Positions 50,554 to 57,940 of a stretch of DNA of 64,000 nucleotides are shown piece by piece (positions within the stretch are counted from its first letter, which is position 1; every line of letters starts with the position of its first letter). The notes under the pieces were generated by a model, which did no database searches, had not been told where the DNA came from, and worked only from the letters and a program-made list of their open reading frames with translations. The stretch is from Zoogloeaceae bacterium (GTDB lineage Bacteria > Pseudomonadota > Gammaproteobacteria > Burkholderiales > Rhodocyclaceae). The translations under genes and the position numbers were made by a program. The DNA is taken from positions 252,118 to 316,117 of the forward strand of contig JACKMA010000005.1 in the NCBI GenBank assembly GCA_024235635.1, in the 5' to 3' direction.

Positions 50554-50946
50554 TCAGTCGTCGCGCTCGAGGCCCAGCGCTGCCAGTTCCTCGGGCGACA
50601 AGCGGGAAAGCGCCTGCGCCCGCAATTCGTCCTTTCGCATCTTGTGCTGGAAATCCACGTCGACCGCAATCAGCGGATCGGAAGGGTCGCCCAGCCGGTA
50701 CGCCTCCCGCGCGTCGAGGTTGAGCAGGACGCGGATCTGGCGCACCTCGGCGAGGTCGTGGGCCCCTGCCGCCTGGCGCGCGAAAGCGCGGGCATCCGCT
50801 TCGCGGGTGAACACGCCCTTGAGATGCTCCTTGTTGAGCAGGCGCAGCCACACGCCCCAGACGTTGGCAATGCGGGCACGGAATGGCGTGTCAGCGGTCT
50901 GCGTCGCACGGTGGGTGGCGGTCTCGATGTGGCTCATCTGATTCAT
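50554..50946 (-). CDS. uncharacterised small soluble protein
   Basis: Not recognised. A 130-residue (127 from the ATG at 50937) charged protein without signal peptide or membrane helix. RARIANVWGVWLRLLNKEHL and GVFTREADARAFARQAAGAH precede an AEVRQIRVLLNLDAREAYRL segment, then DPLIAVDVDFQHKMRKDELR and RLSPEELAALGLERDD. The GVFTREADARAFARQAA helix looks like a phage/plasmid-free regulatory fold, but I name no family. It converges with the CinA-like gene (8 bases apart) and diverges from the metalloprotease gene. Codon pattern matches its neighbours. Confidence 0.65.
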   Translation of the reverse strand: MNQMSHIETATHRATQTADTPFRARIANVWGVWLRLLNKEHLKGVFTREADARAFARQAAGAHDLAEVRQIRVLLNLDAREAYRLGDPSDPLIAVDVDFQHKMRKDELRAQALSRLSPEELAALGLERDD

Positions 50947-50990
50947 GTTGCGAACAGGGTGGATGCATTATCGTCCGGGACGAGGCTGCG

Positions 50991-51779
50991 TTGAAAGTGC
51001 GAGTGCGGGCAGCGGAACTCGGTCACGGAGAACCCGAGCATCATATCGTTTCGGTCGGCGGACGGGCACTGACGGTAATGCTCAGACGCGGTGCGCGCAG
51101 GACGCTGAGTCTGCGCGTCGACGAGCGCGGGCCGCGGGTCGATGCACCGACGGACGCAGCGCTCGACAGCATCGAGGGATTCGTCCGCGCGCACGCCGAC
51201 TGGATTCATCGTCACGTGGCGCGCATCGCACAGGCGCGGACCGAAGCCGCGATCGAGATCGCCGACGGTACCCGGCTGGCGGTGTTCGGCAAGCCATGCG
51301 CTGTGCGGCTCGTGACCGGGCGCCGGGCCGCGGCCTGGTGTGACGACGACCGCGAGATGGCCGTACTGTCGGTTCCGGCGGCAAGTCCGCTGCCGGCGCT
51401 GGAGCGGGTCATTCGCACTCACGCTCGACAGTGGTTCGAGCAGCGGGTCCGATTTCATTGCGAGCGCCTGGGTGAACCTTCGCCCCCGGTCGCGCTCAGT
51501 TCGGCGCGAAGACGGTGGGGCAGTTGCAGCCGCCGCAGCGGCATCCGCCTGCACTGGAAGCTGGCCCTTCTGCCAGTCGATCTGGCCGACTATGTGGTCG
51601 CCCACGAGGTCGCCCACTTGCGGGAGATGAATCATTCGAGCCGATTCTGGGCGTTGGTCGCGCGCCTGTATCCGGACTTTCGGTCGGCCCGTGCGGCCTT
51701 GCGTGCGCGCGCCGGTTGCCTGCCCGAATTCGTCATCGCCGCCGGTCCCGGCGGCACGCCAGGAGACATGTCACAATGA
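50991..51779 (+). CDS. YgjP-type M48 metalloprotease (SprT-like), TTG start
   Basis: A 262-residue cytoplasmic protein of the UTP-pyrophosphatase-like/YgjP zinc-peptidase family. The N-terminal beta domain has TLSLRVDERGPRVDAPTDAA and WIHRHVARI. The catalytic part has RRWGSCSRRSGIRLHWKLAL (W-G-S-C signature), VVAHEVAHLREMNHSSRFWA with HEVAH and the third ligand H, and a basic end. No ATG is available near the N-terminus; TTG at 50991 has GAGG five bases upstream. The frame is open to 50883, but that part overlaps the divergent gene. Its TGA overlaps the gloA ATG (ATGA), making a two-gene unit. Confidence 0.82.
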   Translation: MKVRVRAAELGHGEPEHHIVSVGGRALTVMLRRGARRTLSLRVDERGPRVDAPTDAALDSIEGFVRAHADWIHRHVARIAQARTEAAIEIADGTRLAVFGKPCAVRLVTGRRAAAWCDDDREMAVLSVPAASPLPALERVIRTHARQWFEQRVRFHCERLGEPSPPVALSSARRRWGSCSRRSGIRLHWKLALLPVDLADYVVAHEVAHLREMNHSSRFWALVARLYPDFRSARAALRARAGCLPEFVIAAGPGGTPGDMSQ

Positions 51780-52162
51780 GACTGTTGCACACGATGTTGC
51801 GGGTCGGCGATCTGGATCGATCGATCGCCTTCTACACCGAGGTCCTCGGCATGCGTCTGCTCAGGCGCAAGGACTATCCGGAGGGTCGTTTCACGCTCGC
51901 CTTCGTCGGCTATCGGCCCGAGAGCGAAGCGGCGGTGCTCGAACTGACCCATAACTGGGATACCACCGAATACGCGCTGGGTGAGGGCTACGGCCACATC
52001 GCGCTCGAGGTACCCGATGCCTATCGAGCCTGCGACGACATTCGCGCTCGCGGCGGCAAGGTGGTCAGGGAAGCCGGGCCGATGAAGCATGGCAGCACAG
52101 TGATCGCCTTCGTCGAGGATCCAGACGGCTACAAGATCGAGTTGATCCAGAATCAGGCCTGA
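51776..52162 (+). CDS. gloA: lactoylglutathione lyase (glyoxalase I)
   Basis: Converts the hemithioacetal of methylglyoxal and glutathione to S-lactoylglutathione. The 128-residue product begins RLLHTMLRVGDLDRSIAFYT. The metal ligands H5, E56 (LELTHNW), H74 (GYGHIALEV) and E122 (YKIELIQ) are all present, and its short length indicates the Ni-type bacterial enzyme. The start overlaps the protease gene stop. The 3' end overlaps the convergent hybrid kinase gene by ten bases (52153-52162). Confidence 0.95.
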   Translation: MRLLHTMLRVGDLDRSIAFYTEVLGMRLLRRKDYPEGRFTLAFVGYRPESEAAVLELTHNWDTTEYALGEGYGHIALEVPDAYRACDDIRARGGKVVREAGPMKHGSTVIAFVEDPDGYKIELIQNQA

Positions 52163-55100
52163 TGGGCCGCACTGCCGCTCGTTGATTTTTCGTGCAGCCG
52201 CTTGCCGAGGGCCGCGGCGAGGGTGTCCATCTCGGCCCACAGTGCCTTGAGATCGTCTTCCATCCCTTTGGCATTGCCGGCGCGGCAGCGCTTCTCAACC
52301 CGTGATACGGCTGACAGGGTCGCTTCGGCCATGAAGCTGCCGACCGATCCGCCGATCGCGTGTACGGCGGAATGGGCCGCGTGGAGGTCACCCAGCGCGG
52401 CGGCCTCGCGCAGCCGCATGCGAAGGGAGAGGTCGCTTTCCAGGTAGACGTGGATCAACTGGTCGAGCAGATCTTCGTCATGGTCGAGATACTGGAGCGC
52501 TTTCGCCTCGTCGAACACTTTCAGCGTCGATCCGCCGGAACTGGTCTGGCGCACAGTCGTCTCTTCGCGTGGCACCATGCCCTGGGCGTACTTGCCGATC
52601 ACGCCGACCAGCGCCGCGACATTGAGCGGCAGGTCGATCGTCTGGGTGGCGCCGGCCGATTCCAGCGACATGGCCATTTCGGGGTGGCCAGACGGTACCA
52701 GCGCGATGATCGGCAGATCTCCGGCGGTGGCGCTGTCCGAGGCACGCAACCGGACCAGCACGGTGACTGCATCCGGTGAGCCGAGCAGCGCGTCGATGAT
52801 GATCAGGTCGAAATGGGCGGCATGGCAGGATTCGACCGCTTCGACACCGTTGCCGACCCAATGCACGACGTGGCCAAGGGCTTCGAGCGGTGCGACCACG
52901 TCCTTGCCGCTGTCGTGGGTTGCCACCAGGATCTGCAGGCTGCGGCGCTTCTCGCGCAGACTGTGTCGCGTGATCAGGTTTTCGGCACGGCGGTTGCCGA
53001 GGGCTAGCATGATCGCGTCGAGCAGGTCGAGCGACTTGAATGGTCGGGTCAGATAGGCGTTGATGCCGATCTGCCGGCACTGGGCGGCGTCGCCGCGCTG
53101 ACCGGCCGAAGCGGCCAGCACGACGATGGGTTGATGGATGGTCGGGTCGCGTCTCAGATTGCGGGCCAGTTCGAAGGCGTCCATGTCCTTCAGACGGTCG
53201 CTCAACACCACTGCATGAAACGGTGATCCGTTGCTCGAGCTCTGGCGCAGGCGCGCCAGCACGCGGATGCCCATGTGCTCGACCTCGGGCCGCAACTGCC
53301 ATTCGGCCAGCGCGTCGGTCAGGTGCGTGGTCTCGTAACCGGATTCGCCGGCGACCATGAGTCGCAGCGAAGCCAGTGCGACCTCGTCGCTGTCGTCGAT
53401 GGTCTCGGGCTGGCGGGGCAGGCGCACGGTGAACGCAAAGGTGCTGCCGACGCCGGGTTCGCTGTCCAGGTCGATCCGACCGCCCATGCGATCGACCAGT
53501 CGGCTGGCGATCGCCAGTCCGAGTCCCGTGCCGCCGAAGCGGCGGGTGGCGGACTCGTCAGCCTGGGTGAAGGCCTCGAATATCCGTTCCTGCTGTTCGG
53601 GTGCGATGCCGATGCCGGTATCTTCGATCGCGAAGCACAGCGTGCATTCGGAATCGTCGACCTGTTCGGCGGTGACACGGGCGACGACGTGGCCCGACTC
53701 GGTAAACTTGATGGCGTTGTCCGCGAGATTGTGCAGCACCTGTCTCAGGCGATGCGGATCGCCCTCCAGATTGTCGGGCACGGTCGGGTCGATCCGGTAT
53801 TCGAGCAACAGATTCCGGTCGGCCGCGTCGGCCCGAAGAGTTGCGAACGACTGTTCGACACAGTCTCGCAGTCCGAACGGAATCTGCTCGAAGTCCAGCC
53901 GACCCGATTCGATCTTCGAGAAATCCAGGATTTCGTTGATGATCGCCAGCAGGCGCTCGGCAGAGGTCCGCACCTGACGCATGAATTCGGACTGCTCCTC
54001 ATTGAGCCCGGATTCGAGGGCCAGGTCGGTCATGCCGATGATGGCGTTCATCGGCGTGCGCAGCTCGTGGCTCATGTTGGCAAGGAACGAACTCTTGGTG
54101 CGGTTGGCTTCCTCGGCCATCTCCTTGCCTTCGACCAGGCCCAGTTCGTTCTGCTTGTGGGCCGTGATGTCGGCCGCGGAGCCGGAGTAGCCGAGCAGCA
54201 AGCCGTCCTCGATGCGCGGACGGATCCGGAGGTTGAACCACTGCGGCGAACCCCGTTCGTCCTCGATCCGGATTTCCAGCGCCTCGTCGGCATTGCCGCG
54301 ATCGGCGAGATCCTGCAAGGCGGAGACCAATTGTTCGACCTCAGCGGCAGAGCTGCAAAGCAGGCTCGCCAGCGGCTGGCCGATCATCTGCTCGATACCG
54401 CGGCTGATGAACCGCTGCCACGCCGGGTTTAGGTACTCGACGTGGAATTCCGCGTCGACCTCGAAGGCCAATTCGCGCAGGTTGTCCAGCATCCATCTGA
54501 AGCGTCGCTCGCTCTTGGCGAGCGATTCGCGATCGTGATTGAGACGTCGGGCAGTGGCGTTGAGCACGCGCTCGAGCCGAACCAGCTCGGCAGAGCGATC
54601 ATCGATTCGAAGCTGGTCTTCGGCATCGCCCAGACGCTCCGCGAAATCCGCGATCCGCGACAACGAACGCATGGGCTTGGCCAGCGCCAGCAGCGCAATT
54701 CCGGCGCCCAGCAGCAGCAACAGGATGCCGACGATCAGTGAGTCTTCGATCAGGTGCTTCCGTGCTTCCCGCGCCGGGAGGTTGTCCACCTCGACCCGCA
54801 ACCATTCGCTGGAGACGAAACCAGGTGCCAGTGGAATCCAGGCCGACACGTGGGAATCGTGGCTGACCGTGGTCGCTGCCGGCAGCGACGGCACGCTGCG
54901 TCGCACGTCGCCGAGCGTGGCCTCTTCGGTTCCGAGCAGCCGGGCGCGGATGCTGCCGTTCGGGCGCACGAGTTCGACCGAGAGCAGACCGTTGGTACGC
55001 GCGTGTCGACTCAAATGCGCGATCAGCGCGCTCGAGCGTTCGCTGATCTGTGCGCGACCGTCGCGCGCGGCGAGGTCGTCCGCGATCAGCCTGCCGACGA

Positions 55101-55245
55101 CGGATGCCTGATTGCGAATCACGTCTTCGACGAACTCGGCCTGTTCGCGAGCCGTGTACGTCGTGTATGCCGCGAGCACGGCGAGCAGCAGCCCGCAAAT
55201 CAATGCCGCGAGTCGGAAACGGAAGGTCTTGATCAGAGCTCGCAC
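52153..55245 (-). CDS. large hybrid histidine kinase with PAS, two degenerate receivers and HPt, GTG start
   Basis: A 1030-residue inner-membrane kinase. TM1 is at about residues 10-30. A periplasmic loop (about 31-175) has ASVVGRLIADDLAARDG, TM2 is at about 178-198 and a HAMP-like linker follows. PAS is at about 245-365 with LRELAFEVDAEFHVEYL. HisKA has H393 (NMSHELRTPMN). The ATPase domain has NLADNAIKFT, DTGIGIA and GGTGLGLAI. Two receivers (about 620-760 and 770-890) are altered: the first has VVLSDRLKDMD, with Ser at the acceptor position; the second keeps FDLIIIDALL but has TIDLPLN where K-P is expected. The HPt has H962 (HAIGGS). The GTG at 55245 lies five bases after the HD-GYP regulator stop, with TGAGG just upstream. 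Confidence 0.9.
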   Translation of the reverse strand: MRALIKTFRFRLAALICGLLLAVLAAYTTYTAREQAEFVEDVIRNQASVVGRLIADDLAARDGRAQISERSSALIAHLSRHARTNGLLSVELVRPNGSIRARLLGTEEATLGDVRRSVPSLPAATTVSHDSHVSAWIPLAPGFVSSEWLRVEVDNLPAREARKHLIEDSLIVGILLLLLGAGIALLALAKPMRSLSRIADFAERLGDAEDQLRIDDRSAELVRLERVLNATARRLNHDRESLAKSERRFRWMLDNLRELAFEVDAEFHVEYLNPAWQRFISRGIEQMIGQPLASLLCSSAAEVEQLVSALQDLADRGNADEALEIRIEDERGSPQWFNLRIRPRIEDGLLLGYSGSAADITAHKQNELGLVEGKEMAEEANRTKSSFLANMSHELRTPMNAIIGMTDLALESGLNEEQSEFMRQVRTSAERLLAIINEILDFSKIESGRLDFEQIPFGLRDCVEQSFATLRADAADRNLLLEYRIDPTVPDNLEGDPHRLRQVLHNLADNAIKFTESGHVVARVTAEQVDDSECTLCFAIEDTGIGIAPEQQERIFEAFTQADESATRRFGGTGLGLAIASRLVDRMGGRIDLDSEPGVGSTFAFTVRLPRQPETIDDSDEVALASLRLMVAGESGYETTHLTDALAEWQLRPEVEHMGIRVLARLRQSSSNGSPFHAVVLSDRLKDMDAFELARNLRRDPTIHQPIVVLAASAGQRGDAAQCRQIGINAYLTRPFKSLDLLDAIMLALGNRRAENLITRHSLREKRRSLQILVATHDSGKDVVAPLEALGHVVHWVGNGVEAVESCHAAHFDLIIIDALLGSPDAVTVLVRLRASDSATAGDLPIIALVPSGHPEMAMSLESAGATQTIDLPLNVAALVGVIGKYAQGMVPREETTVRQTSSGGSTLKVFDEAKALQYLDHDEDLLDQLIHVYLESDLSLRMRLREAAALGDLHAAHSAVHAIGGSVGSFMAEATLSAVSRVEKRCRAGNAKGMEDDLKALWAEMDTLAAALGKRLHEKSTSGSAAHQA

Positions 55246-55250
55246 AGACC

Positions 55251-56285
55251 TCAGTCCTCGCCGAATCGCTCGCGGATCGCGAGCACCTGTTGCCAGGCAC
55301 CGAGAAAGGCGTCGATGCAGGCTGGATCGAAGTGGCTGCCACGCCCGGAAATGAGGTGCGCACGAGCGTCCTCGAGGCTCCATGCCTTCTTGTATGGTCG
55401 GCTGGACGTCAGGGCATCGAATACGTCGGCGACGGCCACGATGCGTCCCTCGAGGGGTATGCCCTCGCCGGCGAGTGCCCGCGGGTAGCCCGCGCCGTCG
55501 TATCGCTCGTGGTGCGACAGCGCAATGCTGGCGGCCAGTTGAATGACCGGCGAGCTCGACTCGTTGAGAATGTCGAAGCCGTGCTTGGGATGCCCTTTCA
55601 TGATCTCGAATTCTTCGGTCGTCAGACGCCCCGGCTTGAGCAGGATGCTGTCGGGTATGCCGAGCTTGCCGACGTCGTGCATCGGCGACGCCAGCAGAAT
55701 GGCCTGCTGGTATTCCTGATCGACCCCGAGCCGCGCGGCAATCAGCTCGGAGTAATGAGACATGCGCTGAATGTGGGCGCCAGTCTCCGGATCGCGGAAT
55801 TCGGCTGCCCGGGCGAGTCGGGTGACCATCTCCCGCTCCCGGGCCAGGATCTCGCGGGTTGCATGGGCGACCTCGTCGGCCAGCACCCGAGCCCGCTCAC
55901 GCGTCGCCAGGTGGGCGCGCCGCAGTGCGAGCATGTTGCGCACGCGCGGCAGGAATTCGTGGCGATCGATCGGCTTGTTCAGGAAATCGGTGGCGCCGCC
56001 CTGAAGCGCGTCGTAGCGGGTCTGCTTCTCGTGGTCGGCCGTCACCATCAGGATCGGCACGTCCTCGTGGGTCGGAATGGCCTTGAAGCGCTTGATGAAC
56101 TCGATGCCGTCGATGATCGGCATCATGTAGTCGACGATCAACAGATCCAGCTGGTTCGTCGTACACCATTCGATCGCGTCCCGTGGGTCGGAGAAGGTCA
56201 CCGGCTCGCCGTCCACGAGTTTGCCGATCAACGTCTGCATGAGCGTGAGGTTGAGCGGCGTATCGTCGACGATGAGAACCTTCAT
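55251..56285 (-). CDS. response regulator with HD-GYP domain (RpfG-like)
   Basis: A 344-residue regulator. The receiver (1-125) has D7-D8, D52 (LLIVDYMMP) and K104 (NKPIDR). A helical linker (about 125-160) leads to the HD-GYP domain: GAHIQRMSHYSELIA, MHDVGKLGIPD with H203-D204, KGHPKHGFDIL, SHHERYDGAGYP with GYP at 266-268, and VADVFDALTSSRPYK. All metal ligands and the GYP loop are intact, so cyclic-di-GMP phosphodiesterase activity is expected. The same frame is open upstream for 154 more codons to 56747, but they show no domain and the receiver starts at the ATG 56285, preceded by GGACGG. It precedes the hybrid kinase gene by five bases and is its likely partner. Confidence 0.93.
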   Translation of the reverse strand: MKVLIVDDTPLNLTLMQTLIGKLVDGEPVTFSDPRDAIEWCTTNQLDLLIVDYMMPIIDGIEFIKRFKAIPTHEDVPILMVTADHEKQTRYDALQGGATDFLNKPIDRHEFLPRVRNMLALRRAHLATRERARVLADEVAHATREILAREREMVTRLARAAEFRDPETGAHIQRMSHYSELIAARLGVDQEYQQAILLASPMHDVGKLGIPDSILLKPGRLTTEEFEIMKGHPKHGFDILNESSSPVIQLAASIALSHHERYDGAGYPRALAGEGIPLEGRIVAVADVFDALTSSRPYKKAWSLEDARAHLISGRGSHFDPACIDAFLGAWQQVLAIRERFGED

Positions 56286-57825
56286 GGACCGTCCGGTGCT
56301 GCCAGCTTTGCGATGGTCCTTTAACGGCAGCAATTGCAGGGAATTGATGCCTTGGGCCAGCGCCGGCCCACCGTCTTCGCCACTGGTGTGCAATATTTCG
56401 CGTCGTGGATGGAGCGGGCTCGAGGGGGCCGACGACCTGTTCGGGCCGATGAGGAAGGTAAGGACGGATTGCTGATCGAAGAAGCCTTGTAGCGCTGCGT
56501 TTTCCGGTCTCCTCAGATCGACCCCTTGACTTCGTCTGGAATTCTCGCCTACCTTGGGCTTAACCCGGGTGTCGTCTCGCGCGTTGAGAAGGACGGAGGG
56601 CAGCAAGTCCTTGACATTCTTCGCACCCGGTACATTCCGCGCGCTGGCCATCGCAAGCGACTTTTTTGATTCCATTAGCGTTCTTCCGGTTGCCATGACG
56701 AACGCTTTGGCGATCTGATCCTCGTTCGTTGTGTCGAGCATTAACAAGCTGCGCGCCGTGACGCTCGCCGCGCTTCAGCATGGCATCGACGGCGCCGCTG
56801 ATCATCGCGTCTTGTTGGCGACTGCCGCCTTCAGGCGGTCGGCGGTGACGGTTGTTGCCTTGCGGGCGCAGGCGATGTCATCAAGGATGCTTGCCCGGCT
56901 GACGCGGTTGTTGTTTGGGTTGGCGTCGGAAATAATGAACGCGCGGGTCGGCAATGCCGTCTCCTCGGTAGTCCCGGAGGCCTCGATTTTGGCGCCAGGA
57001 CAACTCCGGAGGCATTCCATTCTGGGGTGGTTGATGGCGCGCCTTCCTGCGCGTCGCCCTATTCCAGAAAGCGGCGGCTACCCATCTCGAGTGGACGGAG
57101 CCAGCGTGCGGTCCGATTGGATCATGCAGAAGGCGAGCGACATTCTTCAAGCTTGTCGGGAGGCGGTATCTGCGGTCGCCTTTCGGGCTGGGACGTGCGT
57201 GGCCGCATTGGCATTCGTGACGCGATCGACACCACTGGGTGCGCTCGGTCGTAACGGGCCCGTAGACGACGCCGGATCTGGCACCAAGTACGTTGGCCGC
57301 GGATCGAATGTTCCGGTTCTGGGAGGCACGTTCTGCGGCGGGACTCTCGGGCCTTCTGGGCGCCTGCGGTACAGGACCGCCGAAAAGGCTTTTGGTGTAG
57401 GCATCATTCCTTCTCGACTGAGCGCCATTTGACACACTTGCATTGAACCCGCCCGCAAAGCCGGGTGCCGATTGGCCTGCAGGCGGTTGCAGGCCTGCGG
57501 TGCGGGTTCAAGGTTGTCCGACACTCGACCAAAAGCTAGCCTGACTGTCGTCACGCTCGGGGTTCCCTCAGAAACGCTCCGGGCGTAGATCAGGGGACTC
57601 GCCTTCCGGCGATGGCATCGAGACGCGAGCAGGGGCTTCCTGCGTGGCACCAAGCGCATCCGCTACTACGGGCTGCGCGGCCCACCAATCTCCCGCAGCG
57701 GCACCCCTTCTCGCATCGGCTACAGTTTGGTCTGCCCATTTTCGTGCTGGCGCCTACAAAATGCGTGCACGGACACAGGAATGATCAAAGGCCTCCAAGC
57801 AATAGCCTGTAAGCCTCTGTTTTGT
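56286..57825. other. gene-poor stretch 3' of tRNA-Ile(CAT)
   Basis: About 1.5 kb with no gene I can support. Short open frames occur on both strands (for example 56731-57432 forward; 56881-57435 and 56560-56805 reverse), but none shows a family, a good ribosome site or a codon pattern like the neighbours. Reverse-strand alanine-rich pieces around 56640-57020 switch frame, which would fit decayed genes. Base composition is less extreme than in flanking genes. The region abuts the 3' end of a tRNA gene, a usual integration spot, but no integrase remains. It contains the palindrome at 57443-57511. Confidence 0.55.
57443..57511. repeat. nested palindrome (possible structured RNA or element end)
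   Basis: TTGAACCCGC at 57443-57452 pairs with GCGGGTTCAA at 57502-57511. Inside, GGCCTGCA at 57474-57481 pairs with TGCAGGCC at 57488-57495. The direct pentamer GACAC flanks at 57431-57435 and 57520-57524. No T-run follows, so it is not a plain terminator. A structured transcript, a recombination site or a small mobile-element remnant are possible. Confidence 0.5.
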
Positions 57826-57902
<77 letters not shown>

Positions 57903-57905
57903 TGC

Positions 57906-57922
57906 GGCCGGAAAAGCCGGCC
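57906..57922 (-). other. small hairpin between rpoD and tRNA-Ile
   Basis: GGCCGG and CCGGCC flank a five-base loop (CTTTT on the transcribed strand) in the spacer after the rpoD stop. The U-run is in the loop, not after the stem, so it is a weak terminator candidate or a processing site ahead of the tRNA. Confidence 0.35.
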
Positions 57923-57940
57923 GGCATTGGGCGATGGACT

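Noticed and set aside
52478..53302. 274-codon reverse frame within the large hybrid kinase
   Set aside because: An alternative frame of the same gene. The kinase frame carries the domains.
56286..56747. N-terminal extension of the HD-GYP regulator (154 extra codons)
   Set aside because: The frame is open, but the receiver starts at ATG 56285 and the extension has no recognisable domain.
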